Shown here: positions 49,901-56,279 of the stretch, piece after piece
How positions within the stretch are numbered: the stretch's first letter is position 1
Layout of the letters: each line of letters opens with the position of its first letter
Assembly: GCA_002633005.1 (NCBI GenBank)
Contig: NMRA01000261.1
Location: 62,001-126,000, forward strand
Length of the DNA stretch: 64,000 bases
Source of the DNA: Phoronis australis
Taxonomy: Eukaryota > Phoronida > Phoronidae
Direction of reading: 5' to 3'
The notes under the pieces: generated by a model
Databases searched by the model: none
What the model was told of the DNA's origin: nothing
The model's input: the letters and a program-made list of their open reading frames with translations, nothing else
Translations under genes and position numbers: made by a program

Positions 49901-52733
49901 CTACAACTTGTTAACTATTGCCCTCGGTTTTTTCTACAGGCCTCTCCTCTCACGCTATCTCCTCAAGGCGGAATACGCTCCACTAAAATTGCATCTGGTA
50001 ATATTCCCCTCAAGATATGCTCTGTCAAACTGAAGCCCATTGAAACCATACGCAGTCAGTGTACAGACAGACTTGTGGAGACATCTACTGGTGGAAATGT
50101 TACATCAAATGCAGGAGAGTGCCTACAACCCGTTTCATCAAGTTTCACTGTTAGCAGCTTTGTATCTAAGGTGACGTCCAGTAGCTCCTCCAATGTTACC
50201 ATGCTTACAGCCAGTCACAGGTCATCACCAGGTGTGTCACAGGTAACAGCACAGCATGCCAGTCTACCTGCGCACCTGAGTGAAGGCAGGGCCCAGGTGA
50301 AGGAGCTAATACCTCTGTCAACAATTGCCACCAAATGCTTGATCAGGAGCACACCGGAATCAGTAGGTGAGTCAACAGATAATTAAAGGGACAAAAATAC
50401 TTTCTGTGTCCTACTAAAAATGAATATCATGAAGTTGAACAACTATATTATCAAAAACCGGACAATCTCCGGACAAATAAAAAAGTTCATGTTCAATTTA
50501 ACGCTTTGTCTTTTCATTAGACATCATCAGGATCATATTTACAACAATTTAGGACAACAAGTGCCAACATACAGCTCAGGTAACATCCATAGAGTGAAGT
50601 GAGAGATACATAGAATATGGTCAGTAGCTGGTCATCACCATAGCTGCAGGGTCACAGAGCTCTGCATGTTATTCAGAGAATCAGTGGCATGTGGCCAAAA
50701 ACTGATTTAAAGAACAACTATAGCCTCTGTAAACCATATTCTGGCATCTAAAACGATTCCCTCACAGACGTAGTTGTTCATATGCAACGTAGTGATGTCC
50801 TTGTCCTTTATTTCAATTGTAATTGGTGACAATAAAATGTCTGGAATTCCTGTTTGGATTTGGTCGCTCAAAGTAACTTTGAAATCGTTTCTAAACTGAG
50901 TGCAGAACAAGATGAGACTCATTTTAGTGGGCTAAATCAAAATTTGTTTTTGGCAAAGGATGACTGTTTATTATGTCTTAATTTCCACACACTAGGCTCA
51001 AGATTGCTTCCGCCATGAGACCAATTGGTTTTTGGTAATTATGGGTGTTGTGAAAACCAAAGTTTGGAGGGTTTGACCAACTCCAACAAAAACTGATGAA
51101 TCTGTTTGGGGTTGGAAGGATTTTCTGGTGCATTGTGGGAAGTTATTGTCATTTTGCGTGGTTGAACTTTTTATGTTAGGCATTTTATAGTCAGTAAGAA
51201 GGAAATGTTCCTTTAAGAGACACTAGAATCTTCAAATATCCATAGTTTGGTGTTGCCGTGTTTAGTTGCTGCTGTACATAGTTTAGCTAACCATCATATT
51301 TTCATATTGAATCTTAACTTTATCCAACTTTCACCTTCAGTATGTCTGGTGTATAGTGCGTCTGTTCATAACCTGTGAACAAAGTTTATTTCACTCTTAA
51401 AATATCACTCTTGCTATGGATTTTGCTACATATATTTTATTGTAAGCCATAAGACAAATGTTGTGTGCGATTTCAATGTAAAAAACACCCTTGAGACAAA
51501 TGACTTGTGCCTATAAATTAGTCCTTTGCAAACTACGAAGCAAAATGGATTTTTGTCCTAGTTCTTTCGGCGGATTGTTAGATGGATTTTGTATCTGATA
51601 GATGGGGACTTGAACTTTTGAGGTTATTTCCATGATTTGTATCCCTTTCAAAAATTACATCTGTGATAGCTTACCTAGTTGATATCTTATTTATCATGTA
51701 CATGTACTTATTTCTGTCTGGTTATTGTAGTTTGTTAGTCAGTAAATTTGCTCATCAGTTGTTTTTCACAGTATTTGACAGAAAGAATGAGTCCGCCCAA
51801 TATGTTGAAGGTTGATGCTTTTTAAGTTCATAAAAACATTTGCTTTTCTAATTTAGAGTGAAAAAATATGTCTTTTGATTTTGAACTCTTACCATCATCA
51901 CTCGCTCCTTACACAATGTAGTAGCAATTTCTGAACTTGGGATGAACCGACAGATTGTTCAGGCTCGGTAAGTTGGTGTTACCCCCGAGACTTTTCTGTG
52001 GAGATCATAGCCTCAACTGTCGGTTCTTCGCAAGCCCAGAAATTACTTCTCAATAATTTGAGTATAAGGAACAAGTTAGTATAAATTAAAAGGTTTCCCT
52101 TTTGGTAGAAGGCACATTGCTGTTAAATATGTGTACTCATGTCGTGCAGGTCAACTAGAAGCACATTGCTATTAAATATGTGTACTCATGTCTTGCAGGT
52201 CAACTAGAAGCACATTGCTATTAAATATGTGTACTCATGTCTTGCAGGTCAACTAGAAGCACATTGCTATTAAATATGTGTACTCATGTCTTGCAGGTCA
52301 ACTAGAAGCAAGTAGTGGTAAAGTGTCCTCTGCTCAGAAGTCCTTATTATTTACTCACGCTGAAAAATCACAATCGGGAGGCGTGGTTGAGAAACGGATG
52401 TTGTCCACTCATGGGACACAGGAGAGTGTGCCCAGTGTAAGTTTCAAACCAATCGCTTTGTCGTCCATTCAACAATTCAAGACGAACAGTGTTGTGCACA
52501 AACCAGATGTCACTAGTGTGCAGACTGGTGCACAAGACCCCCAGCACAAAGCAAGTGAGAGTAGTGGAGTTGTCCGCACACTTGTACCACAGCTGGACAC
52601 ATTACTAGTCTCATCCAGTGGTGGGAACAAAGGGACATCTGAAAGGACAGTGCCATCTGATGTGTCAGTTGAAACAGAGTCAGTCAGTGAAAAGGGCAAT
52701 ATAGATGTTGTGATTCTATCAGATGATGACTAA
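15110..52733 (+). CDS. CABIN1: CABIN1, calcineurin-binding protein cabin-1 (40 coding exons, initiator exon unresolved)
   Basis: Cabin1 is a large nuclear TPR protein that, in vertebrates, inhibits calcineurin and MEF2 and is a subunit of the HIRA H3.3 chaperone complex. Recognised by continuous collinear similarity to human Cabin1 as I remember it. Exons: 15110-15202, 15651-15764, 16582-16713, 17293-17394, 17644-17722, 18425-18554, 18933-19082, 19891-19957, 20978-21425, 22404-22516, 22915-22997, 23749-23831, 24605-24749, 25867-25944, 26289-26328, 26517-26596, 26884-27020, 27819-27889, 28829-28907, 31706-31845, 32047-32261, 33188-33361, 34211-34315, 34469-34670, 35171-35272, 36039-36172, 37659-37721, 38558-38669, 40270-40434, 41154-41360, 42379-42471, 43312-43475, 43997-45299, 46731-46850, 47347-47510, 47793-48030, 48540-48614, 49123-49221, 49940-50366, 52297-52733. 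All junctions are GT-AG, the phases agree throughout, and the sum is 6963 nt (2320 codons plus stop). The start Met must lie on an upstream exon. Exons 8-9, 20 and 28 have the least certain edges. Confidence 0.95.
16370..16650 (+). repeat. Decayed tandem copies of the CABIN1 exon 3 acceptor junction
   Basis: Three degenerate units of 65-75 bp precede exon 3. Each carries a pyrimidine/AG block followed by exon-like words: ...CCCTAGGGTGTGATGCAG, TACTCCATCTATACT at 16.52-16.57 kb, and TTCAGGGGAAGATGAAGGTC further up, compared with the real CCCTAGGTGCCCAACCC and TACTCCATCTACAAAA. Reading from the nearest copy in the correct phase meets TAA. Confidence 0.7.
17942..18226 (-). mobile_element. Penelope-like retroelement 3' fragment (GIY-YIG-type C-terminal region)
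   Basis: On the minus strand, inside CABIN1 intron 5, an open stretch reads [20 protein letters not shown] then [20 protein letters not shown] and [12 protein letters not shown]. The H-S-A-L/V-x-x-H ... I-L-D-K ... K/R-x-x-x-E-A-M/I-H-I-R ... L-N-R arrangement is typical of the end of Penelope-like (and related RT) ORFs. It is 5'-truncated and has no intact reverse transcriptase nearby, so it is a dead copy. The family assignment comes from motif recognition only. Confidence 0.6.
19184..19236. repeat. (CA)n microsatellite
   Basis: Interrupted CACACA run in CABIN1 intron 7. Confidence 0.9.
19325..19540. repeat. Minisatellite of about 43 bp in CABIN1 intron 7
   Basis: Five to six degenerate units of GGGTTACTTCTGTCAATGGA then AATGAGGTGAATCT. 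It lies about 240 bp after the exon 7 donor, with weak resemblance to that donor (GTGGGTAGTTACTGTCTG). Confidence 0.75.
20400..20930. repeat. Probable degraded transposon with CAGGTCGCC phrases (CABIN1 intron 8)
   Basis: The phrases TCTCAGGTCGCCAAGCAAAATCT, CTGAGGTCACC, CCCAGGTCACTTGAAC and, 400 bp later, CCCAGGTCGCCTAATGCAATCTG suggest a repetitive element with related ends. No reading frame is recognised. Confidence 0.35.
20978..22997 (+). CDS. CABIN1: CABIN1 exons 9-11: acidic repeat insert and basic KRRSARVRN motif
   Basis: Exon 9 (448 nt) encodes a Ser/Asp/Leu-rich segment with about five degenerate units of 15-17 residues built on LLKASVP...SSD; it does not align with the vertebrate linker and is probably lineage-specific. 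Exons 10-11 encode [14 protein letters not shown] then [17 protein letters not shown] and the conserved LVKFLPS. The KRRSARVRN stretch is very conserved with human Cabin1 and looks like a nuclear localisation or nucleic-acid-contact patch. The exon 10 to 11 junction falls exactly inside that motif (AGG|GTA CGC). The exon 9 acceptor at 20977 was chosen because it gives phase 0 with exon 8 and has a pyrimidine-rich tract. Confidence 0.88.
23131..23600. repeat. 42-bp minisatellite in CABIN1 intron 11
   Basis: About ten units of TGTTTAATATTCAGAAGTTC then TGGCTGAATGTGCACAGTGTAC-type sequence; the first seven are well kept, the last ones decayed. As 42 is divisible by three, both strands stay open over the array, but no coding evidence exists. 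Confidence 0.9.
23749..32261 (+). CDS. CABIN1: CABIN1 exons 12-21: conserved central helical region
   Basis: Ten short to medium exons. Landmarks that align with vertebrate Cabin1 are [20 protein letters not shown], the [10 protein letters not shown] segment, [31 protein letters not shown] (a TPR-like helix pair), [20 protein letters not shown] and [20 protein letters not shown]. Exons 14, 17 and 19 have tandem copies of their splice junctions next to them. The intron between 28907 and 31706 holds a 1.5-kb repetitive element. The exon 20 donor (GTGGAG at 31846) is weak but is the only one nearby that keeps phase 0 with exon 21. Confidence 0.9.
24970..25245. repeat. Dispersed repeat with TTATGAAATTGGTCTCAAA and CCCA(A/G)AATCACTTCTCA phrases
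   Basis: The fullest copy of a family with partial copies near 5075-5115, 43125-43205, 52005-52085 and 61260-61500. It carries phrases such as AAATTGGTCTCAAATTGTTC, CCAAACCCAAGATCACTTCT and AGTAAGGAACGAGTCGAAGC. Non-coding; probably a SINE or MITE. Confidence 0.4.
25650..25895 (+). repeat. Decayed tandem copies of the CABIN1 exon 14 acceptor junction
   Basis: Units of about 70 bp at roughly 25653, 25722 and 25794 read CTTCTGTTGGTATGATGATT then TGTGTCATGG; the true junction reads CTTCTGTAGGCCTGATGGCT then TGTGTCACG. The copies have TTGG where the exon has TAGG, so the acceptor AG is lost. Confidence 0.7.
26979..27088 (+). repeat. 55-bp duplication spanning the CABIN1 exon 17 donor
   Basis: GATATCATGTCTGAGTTCAG ... 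GTAAGTATCTCAC occurs at 26981 and again 55 bp later, with few mismatches. Both copies hold a perfect GGGGTAAGTAT donor (GT at 27021 and 27076). Using the second donor would run into TGA. Confidence 0.9.
28645..28907 (+). repeat. Triplicated CABIN1 exon 19 with its acceptor; two upstream copies are pseudo-exons
   Basis: Functional exon: TATCTTCAG|CTGAAGAAGCTC. An 88-bp upstream copy reads TATCTTCAG|CTAAAGAATCTT and translates to [19 protein letters not shown]-stop. A further copy at 28658 reads [18 protein letters not shown] with a damaged acceptor (CGGAAG). Each copy shares the downstream AATGAATGATAAT linker. Confidence 0.9.
29799..31325. mobile_element. Internally repetitive element with CCTAGTGGC modules, copy 1 (CABIN1 intron 19)
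   Basis: It begins ATGCGCCCACATATTTATAT and ends near TGTGGGCGCAT plus TTCAACGCTCTGCGTTGCTC; ATGCGCCCACA and TGTGGGCGCAT are inverted. The body is made of modules that alternate CCTAGTGGC(A)ATTTT and ATGAAATTTGGCA/TGTAGG phrases. A block of about 460 bp is duplicated in tandem (about 29960-30410 and 30420-30870). No protein-coding capacity is seen. The class is unknown; low-copy dispersed non-autonomous DNA elements are one possibility. Confidence 0.6.
33188..42471 (+). CDS. CABIN1: CABIN1 exons 22-31: most conserved TPR core
   Basis: This is the best conserved part of the protein. Clear landmarks are [20 protein letters not shown] (exon 24), [17 protein letters not shown] (exon 25), [20 protein letters not shown] and [17 protein letters not shown] (exons 27-28), [20 protein letters not shown] (exon 29) and [20 protein letters not shown] (exon 30), followed by [11 protein letters not shown] (exon 31). 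The donor after exon 28 is read as TCT|gtaggt because only that gives an open phase-0 join to exon 29, and [13 protein letters not shown] then aligns with the vertebrate sequence. Exons 25, 28 and 30 each end in a donor that is part of a tandem array. Confidence 0.93.
35262..35375 (+). repeat. Tandem copies of the CABIN1 exon 25 donor region
   Basis: Immediately from the donor, units of 40-45 bp start GAG|GTTTGTGTTCATTACAAC, AAG|GATTGTGTTCATTAGAAC and AAG|GTTTGTGGATG. The middle copy has lost the GT. Read-through from the exon reaches TAG in the second unit. Confidence 0.75.
36281..37431. mobile_element. Internally repetitive CCTAGTGGC-module element, copy 2 (CABIN1 intron 26)
   Basis: It starts ATGTGCCCACGTATTTATGT and ends TGTGCACATTTCAATGCTTC, clearly the same family and orientation as the copy at 29.8 kb but more diverged. 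Modules with CCCCTAGTGGCAATTTTAG and TTTATGAAATTT recur. It has not been tandemly duplicated. Confidence 0.55.
37855..38335. repeat. Old dispersed repeat, copy 2 (CABIN1 intron 27)
   Basis: Collinear with 3205-3715 over about 480 bp, same orientation, heavily diverged. Lies between CABIN1 exons 27 and 28. Confidence 0.5.
38655..39350 (+). repeat. Minisatellite of about 12 copies seeded on the CABIN1 exon 28 donor
   Basis: The exon end plus donor, AGCTCTGTAGGTAACAT, recurs about every 55-66 bp across 0.7 kb, with the spacer GTGGGACAGTGTTATGGTTG...GACAAACT. The last third shows a higher-order unit of about 175 bp. Most copies keep a usable GTAGGT donor core. Confidence 0.9.
39519..39669. repeat. 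Three tandem units of about 60 bp in CABIN1 intron 28
   Basis: Units begin TTTGGGTACACCTATTTTCG / TTTTGGATACACCCATTTTC / TTTGGGTACATCCGTTTTC and include TGTACCCAA.ACCA. Intronic, non-coding. Confidence 0.75.
41325..41575 (+). repeat. Nested tandem copies at the CABIN1 exon 30 donor
   Basis: Directly after the donor (AAG|GTAGGGTGT), a short unit of about 16 bp, GTAGGGTGTACTGAAG, repeats four to five times. Then two longer decayed copies of the exon end follow: CGTCAGTTTACCTGGAATAC...GTAGGG near 41.48 kb and CTGTCTACCTGGAGCTC...GAGGTATGG near 41.54 kb, compared with the real CGTCAGTCTACTTGGAGCAT. Confidence 0.85.
43312..45299 (+). CDS. CABIN1: CABIN1 exons 32-33: linker and long 434-codon Ser/Thr-rich exon
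   Basis: Exon 32 encodes the helical [20 protein letters not shown] segment that aligns with vertebrate Cabin1, then a basic tail. Exon 33 is by far the largest exon. It keeps the short conserved [10 protein letters not shown] motif near its start and ends with [20 protein letters not shown], a conserved TPR helix. Between them about 350 residues are Ser/Thr/Glu-rich, low complexity and poorly conserved, with at least four degenerate units of 17-20 residues (patterns such as [17 protein letters not shown]). The region is probably disordered. Confidence 0.9.
46238..46466. repeat. 125-bp duplication in CABIN1 intron 33
   Basis: Two copies start TTAGCACCACCT and share CAAAGCTCA.TT.AAATATA then ACCTAATTGCTGCAATAGAC. 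Confidence 0.8.
46731..50366 (+). CDS. CABIN1: CABIN1 exons 34-39: distal TPR remnant and disordered C-terminal region
   Basis: Exon 34 ends [10 protein letters not shown] and exon 35 begins [20 protein letters not shown], matching the vertebrate NFFNGIWRIPVDEIDR region. Exon 36 starts [11 protein letters not shown] and later contains [15 protein letters not shown], again conserved. Exon 37 encodes [14 protein letters not shown]. Exons 38-39 are Ser/Pro/Thr-rich; the [15 protein letters not shown] segment recalls the vertebrate TLLSPKGSI region near the calcineurin- and MEF2-binding tail. I see no clear PxIxIT calcineurin-docking hexapeptide where vertebrates have one. The junctions at 47347 (acceptor) and 48031 (donor) are tandemly repeated. 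Confidence 0.9.
47110..47370 (+). repeat. Decayed tandem copies of the CABIN1 exon 35 acceptor junction
   Basis: The real junction TCTATTTAG|GGAGTGTGGAAG is preceded by CCATTTAGGGAGTGTGGAAG (47.12 kb), CTTTATTTAGGGAGTGCGCA (47.18 kb), CTCTATTTGAGGAGTGTAAA (47.23 kb) and CTCTGTTTAGGAATAG (47.29 kb). Entering frame 0 from the first two copies reaches a stop before the real exon. Confidence 0.85.
47992..48213 (+). repeat. Three perfect 74-bp copies spanning the CABIN1 exon 36 donor
   Basis: Units of 74 bp (47992, 48066, 48140) each contain 39 nt of exon end (TTGTTAGAGCTGTCATATAG...) and 35 nt of intron. Donor CAG|GTAGGA is present at 48031, 48105 and 48179. The copies are essentially identical. 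Read-through past the first donor gives GTA GGA TCA CTG GTA GTC TAG. Confidence 0.95.
52112..52315 (+). repeat. Four acceptors at 49-bp spacing at the CABIN1 last-exon junction
   Basis: CTTGCAG|GTCAACTAGAAGC occurs with AG ending at 52149 (there CGTGCAG), 52198, 52247 and 52296, separated by ACATTGCTATTAAATATGTG-type spacers. Only the last leads into the open frame; from the others the frame is GGT CAA CTA GAA GCA CAT TGC TAT TAA. Confidence 0.95.
52297..52733 (+). CDS. CABIN1: CABIN1 last exon (40) with C-terminal acidic hydrophobic motif
   Basis: The final coding exon enters in phase 1 (G|GT CAA CTA) and reads 144 codons to TAA. It is Ser/Thr/Val-rich and ends [11 protein letters not shown]-stop. 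The VVIL core followed by SDDD has the form of a SUMO-interacting motif; the vertebrate tail is also acidic (DEDDD) but lacks such a clear hydrophobic core. The exon was placed by frame continuity with the preceding donor at 50367 and by the overall codon sum. Its acceptor is the last of four near-identical acceptors spaced 49 bp apart; the three upstream ones lead to a stop codon. Confidence 0.85.
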
Positions 52734-52804
52734 AACTGTGGTACAATGTCACCAGTTAGGACACAGTGTGGCACATGGGGGCAATTTGGTCTGTACACTT
52801 TTTT

Positions 52805-52810
52805 ATTAAA
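52805..52810 (+). terminator. Possible CABIN1 polyadenylation signal ATTAAA
   Basis: ATTAAA lies about 70 nt downstream of the CABIN1 stop codon. Canonical AATAAA hexamers occur only further on (53712, 53743), inside a transposon. The true cleavage site cannot be told from sequence. Confidence 0.3.
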
Positions 52811-52993
52811 GACAGGTAGTACCAAATCAATGCTTTGCCAATTTTTAATGTTATTACATCGAGTAGTTATGGCCTTCACAGCAATGCTAATGAAAAAAGT
52901 TCTGCCAATTTCATTTGTCCTAAAGTAGTGAGATGTTATTTCCCAGCTGGTAGAATTTCTTGTGTAGTATGGTAGTCTAGTTATAATCCTTAA

Positions 52994-54662
52994 AGGAGAA
53001 TGCCATCCGATTTAATTAGTCTTTTTTGCCATCTTAATCGGTCTATAGCCACTTCGCCTCGCATACGGTCGACCTTACCTTGCCAAAAGGTGTCGCGTTA
53101 ACCTGTGAGGAAGGTGAGAAATGACACTAGCGACGTCAGTGGTTCCTATGCAGATTGAATGCCTCTATGTTGTGGTGCATCATTCCCGCTTGTCCGAACA
53201 AAGCAGCTGCGAGGAAAGCGGGTATATGGTTTTTTTTTACTTCCTCGAGAGTCCGAAATGCTTAGGAAGTGGCTCATGGTAGTGAAGAATGAAATATACG
53301 CTGTAAATAGCAAGTATGAGGCCGTGAAACATCTTGGTGTCTGTGGCCTGCAGACGTCGACAGTGCCTGACGAATGCCGGCTTACCAAATAACTCCATAC
53401 GTTCCGTTGTTTGAGCTTGTTCACGGTGCCTCTCTAGTATTTCTTCATCAATGTATTCCTGTTCGAATTGATAGCCTGTAAATCTTAACGATCCACCTGC
53501 GAAGTCGGGACTGATGAGCTCTAGCTCGTCCTAAGTTGGGATTGCGAGTTGCCATGTTTGGCGTATATTACTGAGCGTTCTGTTTCAAAATGAATTATTC
53601 TCACCCTAACCAATACTTATATAAAACTGAAACAAAGTCTGTCGCATTAGATGCAATTTGTAATGCCTTTGGAGTGTTCGTGAGTGCAAATGATTTGAGA
53701 AGCCAGCAATGAATAAATCACTGCGTTACCGGCTTTAGGTGCAATAAAACTAATTGACGGGACACCGAGGCCGGTGTGAGCTCATGCTAATTTAATGTTT
53801 GCTGGCAGAAACTGTTTTGAAACAACTCGATTTCCATCCCACGGCCAGGTGTTAGGGGAATCTTTATTTACATTTACATTACTCGAATAATTTTGTCAAT
53901 GTACAACTTCTGCCCTGACCGTGCCTGGGGCCAAAGCGGAACATGAATTCGCGGCCTGAGTAAGCAGATTTGCAGTTTTGTGGCTAATTCACCAACATTA
54001 TCACGCGCATATTACTTTGGCTCACTAGTTTAGTATTTTCTTGACTGGAAGTTTAGTTTCCACTGAACATTGGCTGGTTTATGTTCATGTCTGATCAGTT
54101 TCCGAGCCACTGGCCGGGATAAAGAGTCAATCCGGCCCGGCCGCAACGGGCCTGATCGGGCTCCGAGCCACTGGCCAGGATAATAAGCGTTTTGTGTTTA
54201 GAACTCAAAAAATCACAAGTCTAAACACTGAACACAGATCTAGGTTCTCCAGTCTGTATCTCACGGAAAATACTTTGAATTTATCTCCGAACAGACCCCA
54301 AACTCTTGCTACGGACCTTATTGGCCTGCCGAAGTTTGAAGGCTACGGTGTGTCCAAATACCAATAAATCCGTAAGAGCGAAATAAAACAACACGCTTTT
54401 ATAAGAACGCGGTGTATTTTTAAGCGTTTTACATCGAAGTTTGATGATTTATTGGTGTTAAACGATGACTTCAAGCGATAAGCTGACACCAGTAACCCGT
54501 GTTGTGAACTGCTGAACAGACTGTGTGAAACCGATGACGTCATTGGATAATTTCAACACCTCCGTCAGGTGTCAGGTAACGCAACCGTATGTGTCGTTAT
54601 GGAGTAGAACTACTCTATCTAAATTGATACAAATTAGGTTGTTTTTTGGGTGGCATGCTCCT
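52994..54662 (+). mobile_element. Kolobok-like TTAA element with THAP remnant (intergenic)
   Basis: The ends are AGGAGAATGCCATCC... and ...GGTGGCATGCTCCT, inverted with respect to each other and flanked on both sides by TTAA (52990-52993 and 54663-54666). That fits Kolobok or piggyBac target duplication. Inside, a short reading frame at 53159 starts MPLCC and continues to FFLLPRESEMLRKWL, resembling the start and the F-P...W-L block of a THAP zinc finger, which Kolobok transposases carry. The second half of the THAP and any catalytic core are missing or frameshifted, so it is non-autonomous. An internal near-duplicate of about 36 bp (CGAGCCACTGGCC) occurs at about 54100 and 54162. It begins about 260 bp after the CABIN1 stop and may lie in its 3' UTR. 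Confidence 0.65.
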
Positions 54663-54666
54663 TTAA

Positions 54667-56180
54667 GTGGATTGGATTGATAGGTTGTTGAAGGGTGCTG
54701 TGGCAAACTTCAAACTGGAATTAATAGTTAGTGTTGACAAATCTTCCCATGGAAACCATCGATGAATTCCATTAATGTTCAATCCATGGCTTTATCATGT
54801 GTAATCAGGAATTATTAATAATTCGCAATGATGGAGACGCCCAAAACAATGGTGGCTCTGAACAGGGCTTTGAGATAAATGAAGGCGATATTTAAAGAAA
54901 TATTGAGAATTTTTCACAGCTTGTTTTACATCAATGAAGACATATAGTTGGTTTAATGTGAAATGTTATTAAAATTATATGTTCTCATTAAGACATTGTC
55001 ATTGAGCTATAGCCTCATCCCAGGATATCAGATCTCACCTCTGAACTCTGACTCTCATCCCAGACTTTAACTTGGGGAGAGTGAAAATTTGTACATTTGT
55101 TTTAATCAAGGGATGCCGTGCATTTAGTCAATTTTCAAGTCATGTTTTTGTGTACAGAGCTTAGACTCCAGATGTACCTAATTTTTGTTGTGTTGGAGTC
55201 TAAAAACAAATCTGTATACTGTGAAAAGGAACTGTTTTATCCATTGTAAAACTAGTCATTTTTAAGTTCATGTTGCATCCTAAATGAAAACGTGTGGAAA
55301 CGAGACATTTTGCTCACTTTTGAATTTCAACTCTAAATGTTACTCTTCAATTAGGCCAAATCTGATGACACAAACTGAGTAAGTACCAAAATATTTGTGA
55401 ATACATCCAAATCTGTATTTAGCATACTGTATGCCTAAACTAAACATAATATCTCGATAACAATATTTGTGTGTGTGCACTTTACTGAACCAGTTTCACA
55501 TCAAAACAAGATGGTATTTTGCTTTGTATTCTCATCAACTGATACTTACTGTACGTTTTATGAATTCAGTCTTCAATACTGCTGCCATGACATTTGTAAA
55601 AATACATCCACAAAACAAGACAAACTAGGCAGTATCAAATTATGTCTAGTTTTTTGGTACCATAAGAATCTCTGAATAATGTAATCTCCTATATTGCACT
55701 GCGACCCAGATAAGAACAATTGACTGTTCAACTAAATTACATGCTGTGCAAAACATTGTGACAAAGTTATTACAAAACACTTGGATTTTAAAATAGCTTT
55801 AAAGTGTATTTATATTACCATGTACATTGTAGTTGAAGTGTTAAATGACGCAGTGTTACACAACTTCCTGGTTTAAGTTGTTCTACACAACTTCAATGCC
55901 AATAAATCTTCCTTTGTCATTGTTTGAAACTTTACTGGATTGACCACTATAGCTAATACACCTAATAACAAATAATCAAAAGTTGCCCTGCAACTTAATA
56001 CAACTTGAGTTGCAGACTCTGAAGCTGTGACCGTCACTTTGAAATGGTGTCTGGGGTTTTGCCTACACACAGTCACTCACACGTTGTTTTTTCCACAACC
56101 ATTGATACAGTAGTGTATTGCTAGTAATCACATTGAGCAAAAGGGGTCTCCACAGGCCTGTCACATTGGATAGAGGAGAT
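54667..56180. other. Intergenic space between convergent CABIN1 and STAC
   Basis: No coding signal. It should contain the STAC 3' UTR on the minus strand; I see no clear minus-strand AATAAA close to the stop codon. Confidence 0.5.
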
Positions 56181-56279
56181 CTAAACTTCCACTAAGTATT
56201 TAGCAGGACAGCGCAGCTGCTTGTCTCCAACTTTGATCAAAATCATACCAACTTCTTCAGGGCCAGCCTGCACCACAAT
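56181..56279 (-). CDS. STAC: STAC last coding exon
   Basis: Thirty-two codons plus TAG read IVVQAGPEEVGMILIKVGDK then CPAKYLVEV. Joining in phase 0 to ...KLSRDQ reconstructs the DQIVVQ strand typical of the Stac second SH3. It was found by reading the minus strand after noticing that the preceding exon lacked its terminal strands. The acceptor is CTTTCAG. Confidence 0.88.
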   Translation of the reverse strand: MVVQAGPEEVGMILIKVGDKQLRCPAKYLVEV

